A stretch of 64,000 nucleotides of DNA. Origin: Paraburkholderia sp. BCC1886 (GTDB lineage: Bacteria > Pseudomonadota > Gammaproteobacteria > Burkholderiales > Burkholderiaceae). The stretch spans positions 310,001 through 374,000 of the forward strand of contig NZ_CAAJGK010000052.1 of the NCBI RefSeq assembly GCF_900996245.1, written 5' to 3'. Position 1 is the first letter of the stretch, and each line of letters begins with the position of its first letter. Below, piece by piece: positions 34,331-44,500 of the stretch. The position numbers and the translations under genes were made by a program. Under the pieces are notes generated by a model, which saw only the letters and a list, made by a program, of their open reading frames with translations, did not search any database and was not told the DNA's origin.

Positions 34331-34738
34331 ATGGCCGATGAGAAGGAAGTCACCCAGGCCGTACAGCGAGTGATCGCGACGCCTGCCGCGGTCGATCTGA
34401 TCGACAAGTTGAAGGCCGAACACGGCGAGGTGCTGTTTCACCAGTCCGGCGGTTGCTGCGACGGCAGCGCGCCCATGATGTTTCCACAGTCGGAATTCAT
34501 GGTCGGTTCGTCGGATGTCAAACTCGGCGAGATTGCCGGCGTGCCGTTTTACATGAGCGAATCGCAGTTCGAATACTGGCAGCACACGCAGCTGATTATC
34601 GACGCGGTGCCCGGCAATGGCGGGATGTTTTCGCTGGAACGCCCGAGCGGTTTGCGGTTCCTGACGCGCTCGCGGTTATTCGAGGACCAGGAGAATGCGT
34701 GGCTGGATACGCATCCTGTCGAGCGTGTGACGGCTTAG
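34331..34738 (+). CDS. DUF779 family protein
   Basis: A 135-residue cytosolic protein of the DUF779 family, with conserved FHQSGGCCDGSAPMMFP near residues 36-52 and the C-terminal FLTRSRLFEDQENAW. The CC pair may bind a ligand or metal. DUF779 genes often follow exaC-type acetaldehyde dehydrogenase genes; their biochemical role is not established to my knowledge. Its stop overlaps that of the convergent eutC by 4 bp. Confidence 0.9.
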   Translation: MADEKEVTQAVQRVIATPAAVDLIDKLKAEHGEVLFHQSGGCCDGSAPMMFPQSEFMVGSSDVKLGEIAGVPFYMSESQFEYWQHTQLIIDAVPGNGGMFSLERPSGLRFLTRSRLFEDQENAWLDTHPVERVTA

Positions 34739-35538
34739 GCGGCCGGTTTCGAATCGTCGCTCACGGCGGGCGGACCGGGTTCATTGGGCGAGCCCGCCAG
34801 CAACGCATCGCTGTCGTCTTTCAGGCTGACACCGGTGAGTCCCAGACGTCTCGCATGCGTCAGCAGGTAGTGCAGTTTGTGCGCCGCGTGCGGGTAATCC
34901 AGGCCCTCCGGGCGCACGTTGGAAATGCAGTTGCGTTGCGCGTCGCTGCAGCCGAGTTTCGGCGCGTAGGTGAGGTAAATGCCGAGGCTGTCCGGCGAGC
35001 TCAAACCCGGTCGCTCGCCGATCAGCATCACCACCAGTTTCGCGCCGAGCAATTCGCCGATTTCATCGCCTAGCGCGACTCGCGCCTGGCGCGCGACCAC
35101 CACGGGCCCAATGGTCCAGTCCGTGAGTTTCGCGCACACCGCCTGCAGGAGCGGAATGGATTGCTTCGCCGCGGCAAAGGCCGACAGACCATCCGCGATC
35201 ACGAAGACGATGTCGGGCGATGCGGCCGGGAGTTGCTTCAACGCTGCCCGGCTCTCATCGCTCAGACGCCGGCCCAGATCCGGTCGCCGCAAGTAATGCT
35301 CGCGATCAGGCGCGGCGCTCTGTACATCCAGCGTAGCGAAATTCAACGCGTGCAATTGCTCGTGCAACACCGCCGTATCGAGCGGATGATGCACGGCGTC
35401 GCGTGCCTGCGCATGCGACAGATTGAACGCAAGTAAAGGCGCGGTAGGCAAGCTGTTGCCCGTGCGGCCCAAAGCAATGCGCGCATTGGTGAACTGCCGC
35501 AACGCCTGCCACGGATTTTTTTCCAGGAAGTCCGTCAT
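34735..35538 (-). CDS. eutC: ethanolamine ammonia-lyase small subunit
   Basis: A 267-residue EutC. The start codon overlaps the eutB stop (ATGA), and the protein begins MTDFLEKNPWQALRQFTNARIALGRTG, matching family N-termini. DIVFVIADGLSAFA, VVARQARVALGDEIGELLGAKLVVMLIGERPGLSSPDSLG and NCISNVRPEGLDYPHAA are the EutC motifs that bind the lower part of adenosylcobalamin. It forms the coenzyme-B12-dependent lyase with EutB, converting ethanolamine to acetaldehyde and ammonia. Confidence 0.95.
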   Translation of the reverse strand: MTDFLEKNPWQALRQFTNARIALGRTGNSLPTAPLLAFNLSHAQARDAVHHPLDTAVLHEQLHALNFATLDVQSAAPDREHYLRRPDLGRRLSDESRAALKQLPAASPDIVFVIADGLSAFAAAKQSIPLLQAVCAKLTDWTIGPVVVARQARVALGDEIGELLGAKLVVMLIGERPGLSSPDSLGIYLTYAPKLGCSDAQRNCISNVRPEGLDYPHAAHKLHYLLTHARRLGLTGVSLKDDSDALLAGSPNEPGPPAVSDDSKPAA

Positions 35539-36929
35539 GCGATGCCCATCCAGTCGTTCGCGCCTTCCAGCAGCGGTTGCTGCAGCGAAGCGCTCAGCAA
35601 CGTGCCGCGCGAGTCGGTAATCTGCATCGACTCCAGCCACTCTTCGAACTCCGGCGCGCGGCGCAAGCCGAGTACATTGCGCACATACAGCGCGTCGTGG
35701 AACGACGTGCTTTGATAATTGAGCATCACGTCGTCCGCGCCCGGAATGCCCATGATGAAATTGATGCCTGCCACACCGAGCAGCGTGAGCAGGTTGTCCA
35801 TATCATCCTGATCCGCTTCCGCGTGGTTCGTGTAGCAGATATCGCAACCCATCGGCACGCCCAGCAGTTTGCCGCTGAAGTGGTCTTCCAGACCTGCGCG
35901 CGTAATCTGCTTGCCGTCGTACAGATACTCCGGCCCGATAAAACCGACCACCGTGTTCACCAGGAACGGATTGAACTGGCGCGCCACCGCATACGCGCGC
36001 ACTTCGCAGGTTTGCTGATCGACGCCGAAATTCGCATCGGCCGACAATGCGCTGCCCTGACCGGTTTCGAAGTACATCAGATTGTTGCCCACGGTGCCGC
36101 GTTTGAGCGACAAGCCCGCTTCATACGCTTCCTGCAGCAACGCGAGCGAAATGCCGAAGCTCGCGTTGGCTTTTTCCGTTCCCGCGATGGATTGGAACAC
36201 CAGGTCGACCGGCGCGCCTTTCTCGATAGCACTAATCGTATTGGTCACATGCGTCAGCACGCACGATTGCGTCGGTACCTGATAACGCTGGCGGAAGTCG
36301 TCGATCATCAGCAGCAAACGCGTGATCGCGGCGAGATTGTCGCCGGCCGGATTGATGCCGATCATCGCGTCGCCGCAACCGTACATCAGTCCGTCGAGCA
36401 TCGAGGCGGCGATGCCCTGCGCGTCGTCGGTCGGATGATTCGGTTGCAAACGCACCGACATGTGGCCCGGCAAGCCCACCGTATTGCGAAAGCGCGTGAC
36501 GACCGGCCGTTTGCGCGCCGCCGCGATCAGATCCTGATTGCGCATCAGCTTCGAGACCGCCGCGACCATCTCCGGTGTGAGACCGGGTCCGATACGCGTG
36601 AGCGCCTCGGTGTCCGTCGTGCTGCTCAGCAACCAGTTACGAAAGTCGCCGATCGTGAGATGCGCAATCTCCGCGAACGCCTGCGGCGAATGCGTATCGA
36701 TGACGAGCCGCGTGACTTCGTCGCTCTCGTAGGGAATCACCGCTTCGTTCAGAAACGTGCGCAACGGCACCTGCGCGAGGGCCATCTTGGCCGCGACGCG
36801 TTCCTCTTCGCTGGCGGCCGCGATACCGGCTAGCTGATCGCCGGAGCGTTGATTGCTCGCTTTCGCCAGCAAGGTTTTCAGATCGGCGAAGCGATACGTG
36901 CGGCTGCCGATGGTTTCGGTGTAACTCAT
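35535..36929 (-). CDS. eutB: ethanolamine ammonia-lyase large subunit
   Basis: A 464-residue EutB TIM barrel. FLNEAVIPYESDEVTRLVID near 59-78, MSVRLQPNHPTDDAQGIAASMLDGLMYGCGDAMIGINP near 155-192, and FLVNTVVGFIGPEYLYDGKQITRAGLEDHFSGKLLGVPMGCDICYTNHAEADQDDMD near 323-378 hold the substrate residues. Together with the overlapping eutC it makes a complete lyase. No EutA reactivase and no microcompartment shell genes are in the window. Confidence 0.96.
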   Translation of the reverse strand: MSYTETIGSRTYRFADLKTLLAKASNQRSGDQLAGIAAASEEERVAAKMALAQVPLRTFLNEAVIPYESDEVTRLVIDTHSPQAFAEIAHLTIGDFRNWLLSSTTDTEALTRIGPGLTPEMVAAVSKLMRNQDLIAAARKRPVVTRFRNTVGLPGHMSVRLQPNHPTDDAQGIAASMLDGLMYGCGDAMIGINPAGDNLAAITRLLLMIDDFRQRYQVPTQSCVLTHVTNTISAIEKGAPVDLVFQSIAGTEKANASFGISLALLQEAYEAGLSLKRGTVGNNLMYFETGQGSALSADANFGVDQQTCEVRAYAVARQFNPFLVNTVVGFIGPEYLYDGKQITRAGLEDHFSGKLLGVPMGCDICYTNHAEADQDDMDNLLTLLGVAGINFIMGIPGADDVMLNYQSTSFHDALYVRNVLGLRRAPEFEEWLESMQITDSRGTLLSASLQQPLLEGANDWMGIA

Positions 36930-36972
36930 CTTTGCAACTCCATCGCCGCTGCTTACGCAGCGGCTCGAACCG

Positions 36973-38376
36973 TCATTCTTCGAGCAGGGTATCGGCAGGC
37001 GCTGCTTCCCGTTGATGACGCGTCAGCAGGAAGTAGACGTAACCCAGCGCGAGGAAGATCGCAAATACGACGGCCACCAGAAAATTGAAGTACACCATGG
37101 TCGCGAGGCAGATGACCGCGGCCACCAGCGCGAACGCCGGAAACACCGGAAACAGCGGCGCGCGAAACGGCCGCTCCATGTTCGGGTCGGAGCGGCGCAG
37201 TTTGAACAGCGACAGCATGCTGATGATGTACATCACGATAGCGCCAAAGACCGACATCGTCACGATATTCGCCGTGAGCGTCTGGCCACCGAACTGGATC
37301 AGCTCGTCGCTATAGATGGCCGCGATGCCGATTACGCCGCCCGCAATGATCGCCCGATGCGGGGTCTTGAAACGCGGATGCACTTTCGAGAGAAACTCCG
37401 GCAGATAGCCCGCGCGAGCCAATGCGAAGATCTGCCGCGAATAACCGAGGATGATGCCGTGAAACGACGCCACCAGTCCGAACAGCCCGAGCCACACCAG
37501 CATATGCATCCAGCCGCTATGTTCGCCGACGATGAACTTCATCGCTTGCGGCAACGGGTCGTTGATGTTCGACAGCTTGGTCCAGTCGCCGGCCGCGCCC
37601 GCAAACACCATCACGCCGATGGCCAGCACGACTAGCGTGAGAATGCCCGTGACGTAGGCAATCGGAATGGAGCGCTTCGGGTTTTTGGCTTCTTCGGCGG
37701 CCATTGCGACGCCTTCGATCGCGAGGAAGAACCAGATGGCGAACGGGATGGCCGCGAACATGCCGTGAAACGAGCCCATGCTGAACGTATCCGCGCCCGA
37801 CCAGCCGCCTTTGGTGAAATTCGACCACTGGAAGCCGGGTGAGACGACGCCCATGAACACCAGCAACTCGAAGATCGCGAGCAACGTCACGCAGAGCTCG
37901 AACGCCGCGGCAATCTGCACGCCGACGATATTCAGCGCCATGAAGATGAGATACGCGCCCATGGCTGCGTGTTTCGGCTCGAGGCCGGGAAACTGCACGT
38001 GCAGATACGCGCCGATCGCGAGCGCAATGGCCGGCGGTGCGAACACGAATTCCACCAGCGTGGCCGCGCCCGCCAGATAGCCGCCGGTCGGACCGAACGC
38101 GTGGCGGGCGTAGGCGAACGGACCACCCGCATGGGGAATCGACGTGGTGAGTTCCGTGAAGCTGAAAATGAAGGTGGTATACATCGCCGCGATGAAAATC
38201 GCCGTGATGACGAAACCGAGCGTGCCCGCGCTGGCCCAGCCGTAGCTCCAGCCGAAATACTCGCCGGATATGACGAGTCCGACTGCGATACCCCATAGCT
38301 GCCATGTGCCGAGCGTCTGCTTCAACTCGTGATGGCTGACCTTGCCGACGTGCTGACTGGTGGACTCTGATTTCAT
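36973..38376 (-). CDS. eat: ethanolamine permease, APC family
   Basis: A 467-residue secondary transporter with about twelve hydrophobic segments. The N-terminus LKQTLGTWQLWGIAVGLVISGEYFGWSYGWASAGT and the PHAGGPFAYARHAFGPTGGYLAG stretch are typical of ethanolamine permeases in the amino acid-polyamine-organocation superfamily. It lies 43 bp upstream of eutB in the same direction and so heads the import-plus-cleavage operon eat-eutB-eutC. Confidence 0.93.
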   Translation of the reverse strand: MKSESTSQHVGKVSHHELKQTLGTWQLWGIAVGLVISGEYFGWSYGWASAGTLGFVITAIFIAAMYTTFIFSFTELTTSIPHAGGPFAYARHAFGPTGGYLAGAATLVEFVFAPPAIALAIGAYLHVQFPGLEPKHAAMGAYLIFMALNIVGVQIAAAFELCVTLLAIFELLVFMGVVSPGFQWSNFTKGGWSGADTFSMGSFHGMFAAIPFAIWFFLAIEGVAMAAEEAKNPKRSIPIAYVTGILTLVVLAIGVMVFAGAAGDWTKLSNINDPLPQAMKFIVGEHSGWMHMLVWLGLFGLVASFHGIILGYSRQIFALARAGYLPEFLSKVHPRFKTPHRAIIAGGVIGIAAIYSDELIQFGGQTLTANIVTMSVFGAIVMYIISMLSLFKLRRSDPNMERPFRAPLFPVFPAFALVAAVICLATMVYFNFLVAVVFAIFLALGYVYFLLTRHQREAAPADTLLEE

Positions 38377-38558
38377 CGGACGCTCCTGAAGTAACTGCCG
38401 GCATTGCCCCGCGTGGCTTTGCGGCGCACGGACGGGCAGGCTTCAGGCGATGGTAGTGAGCCATAAATCGAAGCGTTATCGAAATTCGGCAATTTTGCGC
38501 GTCGGTCGTGATAGTTTCGTTGGCGTTCTTTGACCGTCCCGAAACCAGGAGAGAGGAA

Positions 38559-39041
38559 ATGACCGAGCGTGAAGTCGTGATCCGGCAAGTCGAGCCGATG
38601 GCGTTGTTGTCGGTCGAGCATGCCGGCGCGTATTGGCAGATCAATCGCGCCTTTGAAACGTTGACGCACTGGCTCGAGCAACATCGTTTGCTGGCTGCAG
38701 AGTTGCGTTTGATCGGGATTTACTACGACGACCCGAGTGTCGTGGAAGAGCGCGCGTTGCGCTCCAGGGCTTGTGTGTTGTTGCCGCATCCCGTGCAGAT
38801 GTCGGTTACGGTAAGCCCGCCGGTTGCCGTCACGCACGTCGATGGCGGTGAGTATGCGGTTCTGCTTCACCAAGGCCCGTACAGCGATTTGCCGGCGACT
38901 TATGAGTGGTTGTATCGAACCTGGTTGCCCGCGTCGGGCCGACAGGGCGCGCAGGCTCCCTCGTTCGAAGAGTATTTGAACAGCCCGATGGATACCGCGC
39001 CGGCCGATTTGAAGACCGAGATTTTCTTGCCTCTGGTTTGA
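38559..39041 (+). CDS. GyrI-like effector-binding domain protein
   Basis: A 160-residue stand-alone GyrI-like (AraC_E_bind) domain: EVVIRQVEPMALLSVEHAGAYWQINRAFETL at the start and EYAVLLHQGPYSDLPATYEWLYRTWLPASG near 105-135. Such domains bind small hydrophobic ligands; the founding member SbmC/GyrI inhibits gyrase. No DNA-binding domain is attached. GGAGAGAGG precedes the ATG. It is divergent from the ethanolamine permease, with no evident link to it. Confidence 0.88.
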   Translation: MTEREVVIRQVEPMALLSVEHAGAYWQINRAFETLTHWLEQHRLLAAELRLIGIYYDDPSVVEERALRSRACVLLPHPVQMSVTVSPPVAVTHVDGGEYAVLLHQGPYSDLPATYEWLYRTWLPASGRQGAQAPSFEEYLNSPMDTAPADLKTEIFLPLV

Positions 39042-39141
39042 TGCCTGTTCGTTTGTGCAGCGAGCTTCGGCATTGCTTCTCTGGTTTTTAAAGTCTTCGT
39101 ATATGTATACGTAGTAATAGTTAACAAGCATCGCGCCTTGC

Positions 39142-39150
39142 TGTGGATAA
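39142..39150 (-). promoter_or_regulatory. perfect DnaA box
   Basis: TGTGGATAA on the plus strand, that is TTATCCACA on the minus strand, the consensus high-affinity DnaA site. It is 15 bp after an AT-rich stretch. Confidence 0.55.
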
Positions 39151-39325
39151 CCGGAAACTTCACTGGCGGATCAATGCGTTGCGGAATCGATAACCCTGCG
39201 CGGCCGACGCTGACAGATGCAGGGAGCCAGGGACAACTTCCGGCGACCTGGTTGATGACCGACATTTATCAAGGTTTCGCCCACAGCGTGTCCGATGATT
39301 TGTACAACGGTTGTCCAGAGGAGGG

Positions 39326-39334
39326 TGTGGATAA
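39326..39334 (-). promoter_or_regulatory. perfect DnaA box
   Basis: A second TTATCCACA in the same orientation, 184 bp from the first. A 7 of 9 relative lies at 39311-39319. Confidence 0.55.
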
Positions 39335-39480
39335 GTTGCTTGAGGCGGGCAGGTCCCGCCGTGCTTTCGCACTGCTCCAAGATGTAGCCCGTCCGCGGTT
39401 CGACATGCCGCGCGCGGGTGCTGTCACGCGAGAATTGTGGACTATCATTTCCCTCCCGGCCGTCAACATCCTTTCTCGCA

Positions 39481-40935
39481 ATGATTTTCGACTACGCCAC
39501 GCTCGAGCTATTGCGTCAGAACCACCCTGCCTGGCGCTTGCTGCGTGCGGAACACGCGCCGCTCGTCGCGAGCTTCCTGCACCGCATCTTCACCGCGCCC
39601 AACGTACGGGTGATGGGAGGAGCCGATCTCGCCGAAGCGCTCGAAGACGATTTGTACGCCTTACGTGAGCAACTCGGCCCGAATGCCTTCCCCAAAGCCG
39701 CATCCGATTATCTGAACGACTGGGCTGCCAACGATAAAAGCTGGCTGCGCAAATTCTATGGCGCCGATTCGGACGAGCCGCAATTCGACCTGACGCCTGC
39801 GACCGAAAAAGCCATCGCGTGGCTCGGCACGTTGACCGAACGCAGTTTCATCGGTACGGAATCGCGTTTGCTCACGCTTTTCGAACTGCTCAAGCAGATG
39901 AGCGAAGGCAGTGAACGTGACCCCGAAGCGCGTCTCGTCGAACTGCATAAACGCCGTGCCGACATCGATGCGGAAATCGCGCGCGTCGAATCCGGCGACA
40001 TCTCGATTCTCGACGACACCGCGCTGAAAGACCGCTTCCAGCAATTCACCGCCATTGCGCGCGAACTGCTGACCGACTTTCGCGAGGTCGAACACAACTT
40101 CCGCAATCTCGACCGCCGGGTGCGGGAGCGCATTGCGCTGTGGGACGGCGCCAAGGGCGCCCTGCTGGAAGAGATCATCGGCGAGCGCGACACGATTGCC
40201 GATTCGGATCAAGGGCGCAGCTTCCGTGCCTTCTGGGACTTTTTGATGTCGAGCAGCCGCCAGGAGGAACTGACGACCCTGCTCGACCGGGTGTTGGCGC
40301 TCTCGCCGATCGCCGAGCTGGAACCCGACGTTCGCACACGGCGCGTGCATTACGACTGGCTCGAAGCGGGCGAGCACACGCAGCGCACCGTCGCGTTTCT
40401 CTCGCAACAACTCCGACGCTTTCTCGACGATCAGGCGTGGCTCGAGAATCGTCGCATCATGGACATCCTGCGCGGCGTCGAAGCCAAGGCACTCGCCGTG
40501 CGAGACGTCCCGCCGCCAGGCGAAATGATGACGATCGACGACACGGCGGCCGAAATCGAATTGCCGATGGAGCGGCCGCTTTACGTGCCAGGCGTCAAAC
40601 CGCGCATCGTGTCGAGCGCACTCGAGGCCGGTGACGTCGACATCGACGCGGCCGCGCTTTATTCGCAAGTCGTAGTCGACAAAGCCAGGCTCGCCTGGCA
40701 TATCGACCGCGTTCTGCAGGACCGTTCGCAAGTCACACTGCGCGAACTCTGCGACATCCAACCACTGGAACAGGGCCTGGCCGAACTGGTAGCCTACCTT
40801 CAGCTAGCAAGTGAAGCGTTCACCACCGTCGTAGACGAGCAGGCCAGCGAAACAATCTCGTGGCACAGCGCTGAAGCAAACGGCGAATCCCCTACCCGGC
40901 AGGCCACACTGCCGCGCGTCATTTTCGTGAGATGA
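39481..40935 (+). CDS. jetA: Wadjet anti-plasmid protein JetA (DUF3375, kleisin-like MksF)
   Basis: A 484-residue DUF3375 protein. It starts MIFDYATLELLRQNHPAWRLLRAEHAPLVASFLHRIF and carries long helical segments (about 130-230) and the DRVLQDRSQVTLRELCDIQPLEQGLAELVAYLQLA end. JetA is the kleisin of the SMC-like Wadjet complex that recognises and cuts small circular plasmids. The upstream in-frame 21 codons lack a start site with homologues, so the ATG of MIFDYA is used. Its stop overlaps the jetB start (ATGA), the first of three overlapping junctions in this operon. Confidence 0.92.
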   Translation: MIFDYATLELLRQNHPAWRLLRAEHAPLVASFLHRIFTAPNVRVMGGADLAEALEDDLYALREQLGPNAFPKAASDYLNDWAANDKSWLRKFYGADSDEPQFDLTPATEKAIAWLGTLTERSFIGTESRLLTLFELLKQMSEGSERDPEARLVELHKRRADIDAEIARVESGDISILDDTALKDRFQQFTAIARELLTDFREVEHNFRNLDRRVRERIALWDGAKGALLEEIIGERDTIADSDQGRSFRAFWDFLMSSSRQEELTTLLDRVLALSPIAELEPDVRTRRVHYDWLEAGEHTQRTVAFLSQQLRRFLDDQAWLENRRIMDILRGVEAKALAVRDVPPPGEMMTIDDTAAEIELPMERPLYVPGVKPRIVSSALEAGDVDIDAAALYSQVVVDKARLAWHIDRVLQDRSQVTLRELCDIQPLEQGLAELVAYLQLASEAFTTVVDEQASETISWHSAEANGESPTRQATLPRVIFVR

Positions 40936-41579
40936 GAATGCTGGAAACAGAACAGGACGCCACGCCGTCCACGCACGATTTGTCGAGTCTGCTCATCCCC
41001 TTGCTCAAAGGCGTGATCTACAGGGAGTCGGATACGGCGCTTTGGGGCGCGCTGCTCGATCTGCAAGCCCGCGTCCGCGACTACGTCATCGTACTGAATC
41101 TCGAGCTGGTGCTGGACGAAGCCGAAGGCTACGCGTTCCTGCGTTCCCGCACGGCGCACGACGAGGAAACGCCCGCGTTACCAAGACTGATGGCGAGACG
41201 CCCACTGTCGTTCCCGGTCAGCCTGCTACTGGCCTTGCTGCGCAAGAAGCTTGCGGAGTCCGATGCCAGCGGCGCCGATACCCGCCTCATTCTTTCGCGC
41301 GAGCAGATCGTCGACGCGATCCGGGTCTTCATGCCAGCGGGCAGCAACGAAGCGAAGCTGGCCGATCAGATCGACACGCATATCAACAAGATTGTCGATC
41401 TCGGCTTCATGCGCAAACTCAAACCTGCTGCGGGACAACGCGACGGAAAAGCCGGCGTATTCGAAGTGCAGCGTATTCTGAAGGCGTTTGTCGACGCACA
41501 ATGGCTCGCGGATTTCGACGCGCGGCTCGGCGCTTATCGCCAGCAGCTCGGCGGCGCAGCGGAGGGCGGCAATGACTGA
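40932..41579 (+). CDS. jetB: Wadjet protein JetB (DUF4194, KITE-like MksE)
   Basis: A 215-residue DUF4194 protein with LIPLLKGVIYRESDTALWGALLDLQARVRDYVIVLNLELVLDEAEGYAFLRS near 20-71 and the winged-helix SFPVSLLLALLRKKLAE and HINKIVDLGFMRKLK. JetB is the KITE subunit bridging JetA kleisin and the SMC-like ATPase JetC. The jetC start lies inside its last codons. Confidence 0.93.
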   Translation: MRMLETEQDATPSTHDLSSLLIPLLKGVIYRESDTALWGALLDLQARVRDYVIVLNLELVLDEAEGYAFLRSRTAHDEETPALPRLMARRPLSFPVSLLLALLRKKLAESDASGADTRLILSREQIVDAIRVFMPAGSNEAKLADQIDTHINKIVDLGFMRKLKPAAGQRDGKAGVFEVQRILKAFVDAQWLADFDARLGAYRQQLGGAAEGGND

Positions 41580-44500
41580 CATGCACATCCCCGCACTCGA
41601 CTTCGTCGGTGACGACACGCTGTCCGGTTTCCGTCTGCATCAACTCGAAGTCTTCAACTGGGGCACGTTCGACGGCCGCATCTGGACGCTCAAGCCCGAT
41701 GGAAAAAATGCGTTGCTGACCGGCGACATCGGCTCCGGCAAGTCGACGCTCGTGGACGCCGTCACGACCCTGCTAGTGCCCGCGCATCGTATCGCTTACA
41801 ACAAAGCGGCCGGCGCCGAGAACAAGGAGCGCTCGTTGCGCTCTTACGTGCTCGGCCATTACAAGTCCGAACGCAACGAAACCAGCGGCGCGGCGAAGGC
41901 CGTTGCCTTGCGCGATCACAACAGCTATTCAGTGATTCTGGGTCGCTTCCACAATGCCGGCTACGACCAGACCATTACGCTCGCCCAGGTGTTCTGGATG
42001 AAAGAACCGCATGGGCAACCCGCGCGACTGTTCGTCGGTGCGGAACGCGCGTTGTCGATCGCGGAGGATTTCGCCGGCTTCGGCCCGGACATCGCCAACC
42101 TTCGGAAAAAACTTCGGTCAGGCGGGGCCGAGCTGTTCGATAGCTTTGCGCATTACGGCGCGTGGTTCAGGCGCCGGTTCGGGATCGAGAACGATCAGGC
42201 TCTGGAGTTATTCCATCAGACCGTGTCGATGAAATCGGTCGGCAACCTGACTGATTTCGTCCGCAGCCACATGCTCGAACCGTTCGACGTCGGGCCACGT
42301 GTCACCGCGCTGATCGGGCACTTCGACGACCTGAACCGTGCGCATGAAGCCGTGCTGAAGGCCAAGCGTCAGATGGCGCGGCTCGGCCCGCTCGTCGAAG
42401 ATTGCGAGCGGCATGCGCTGCTCGTTTCGCAAGTCGACGATTTCCGCGCTAGCCGTGATGCGCTCCGATCGTATGCCGCCGAGTTGAAACTGGGCTTACT
42501 CGATAAGCGTATCGAGAATCTTGCCGCCGAGTGGGAGCGGCAAAACGCGCATGTTGGACGGCTCGAGACTGCTCGTACGGCTCAAAGAGTCCAGGAAGCC
42601 GAGTTGCGGCGCAATATCGCCGATAACGGTGGAGACCGGCTCGAGCGGCTCGGAGCGGAGATCGAGTCGAAAGACCGCGAGTGCATCGAGCGTAAGCAGA
42701 AAGCACAGCGCTATGAGGGGCTCGCGAAGATTGTCGGCGAAACGCTGGCACAGGACGAAAACGGTTTTCTGGCACTCCGCCGACGTTTGCCCGAACTGAC
42801 CGAGCAGGCTCAGTCGGACGACGCGGGATTGCAGAACGAGCTAACCGAACAGAGTGTCGACTTTCACACCGGCAAAAAAGAGCATGAAGCGCTGCTGGCC
42901 GAGATCGAGAGCCTGAAGAGCCGGCGCAGCAATATTCCGGCGGAACAGATCGCGATGCGCACCGCGCTGTGCACTGCGCTCGGTCTGCCCGAAGCCAGCC
43001 TGAGCTTTGCAGGCGAGTTGCTGCAAGTGCGGGAAAGCGAGCAGGATTGGGAAGGCGCCGCCGAACGTCTGCTGCGAACCTTCGGCCTGTCGTTACTCGT
43101 CGCCGATGAGCACTATGCCGCTGTCACCGAGTGGGTCGATCGAACGCATCTCAAGGGGCGGCTGGTTTATTTTCGGGTCCGTCCGTCGGCAAGACGCGAT
43201 CGGACCGAATTGCACCGCGATTCGCTGGCTCGCAAGATTTCCGTCAAACCGGATTCGCCGTTTTACGAGTGGCTGGAGCAGGAGGTGGCGCATCGCTTCG
43301 ACGTGGCGTGCTGCGACACTCGCGAACAATTCCGGCGCGAGATGCGCGCCATCACGCGAACCGGACAGATCAAGGCGCCGGGCGAGCGTCATGAAAAGGA
43401 CGATCGTCACCGGCTGGATGATCGCCGACGCTATGTGCTCGGTTGGACCAACACCGCAAAGATCGAAGCGCTGGAAGCGCAGTCAACGCAGCTTGCCGCG
43501 CATCTGGGCAATCTCGGCGCACGGATAGGCGGGATTCACGCGCAGCAGCTTGCACTGAAGGAACGTCTCAACGCGCTTTCGTTGCTGACCGAACAGGGTG
43601 ATTATCGTGCGCTCGACTGGCGCTCGCTCGCCGCGGAGGTCGCCGGGTTACGAGACGAGAAAGCAGGTCTCGAATCCGCTTCCGATTTGCTCCAGCAATT
43701 GACCGGGCGGCTGAATCAGATGAGTGCCGCGCTCGCCGAAACGGAAAAGAAGCTCGACGAACATAAGGCCGATCGCACTCGTACCGAAGAGCGACAAAGT
43801 ATCACCGGCGATCTGCATGCCCAGACTCGCACGATCCTCGACGACGCGACCTACAGTATTCACGCAGCCTGTTTTCCGCGTCTCCAGACGCTTTGGCCCG
43901 AGGTGCTCGGCAAACATCAGTTAACCGTCGAATCGTGTGACAACCGTGAAAGCGATCTGCGCAGGTGGCTGCAGGAGAATATCGACGCTGAAGAGAAGAA
44001 AGTCGCGCGCCAACGCGACAAGATCATCGATGCGATGCGTGGATATCGCGAGGCGTTCCCGCTCGAGACTCAAGAGGTCGATGTCGCCATTGATGCCGCC
44101 GACGAGTATCGCGCGATGCTTGCCACGCTGGAAGCCGACGATCTGCCGCGTTTCGAAGCGCGCTTCAAGGACCTCCTTAACGAGAACACCATTCGCGAGG
44201 TCGCTAATTTTCAGTCCCAACTGGCTCGGGAACGCGAGACGATACGTGAGCGTATCGACGTGATCAACCAGTCGTTGACGAAGATCGACTACAACTCGGG
44301 GCGCTATATCGTGCTCGAAGCCCAGTTGAGTCAGGACGCCGAGATTCGTGACTTCCAGAGCGACCTGCGGTCGTGTACCGAAGGCACGCTCACAGGCTCC
44401 GACGATGTGCAGTACTCGGAGGCCAAGTTTCTTCAGGTCAAACTGATCATCGAGCGGTTTCGCGGACGCGAAGGGCTGACCGAGCAGGATCGACGCTGGT

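Larger units (their letters stand above)
39042..39480. other. 439-bp non-coding region with AT-rich stretch and two perfect DnaA boxes
   Basis: No convincing gene. An AT-rich segment at 39084-39127 contains the palindrome CGTATA-TG-TATACG (39098-39111). Two perfect DnaA boxes follow, and weaker relatives lie at 39311-39319 (TTGTCCAGA) and 39436-39444 (TGTGGACTA). The region precedes the Wadjet operon and must also hold its promoter. Confidence 0.6.

Noticed and set aside
39042..39480. Chromosomal oriC
   Set aside because: Only two perfect DnaA boxes, and dnaA/dnaN do not flank it; in Burkholderia the main origin lies beside dnaA, which would be beyond the right edge past gyrB. Kept only as an origin-like or DnaA-titration candidate.
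39138..39668. 176-codon plus-strand frame upstream of jetA
   Set aside because: It overlaps the jetA start in another frame, turns Arg-rich inside jetA, and has no recognisable domain.
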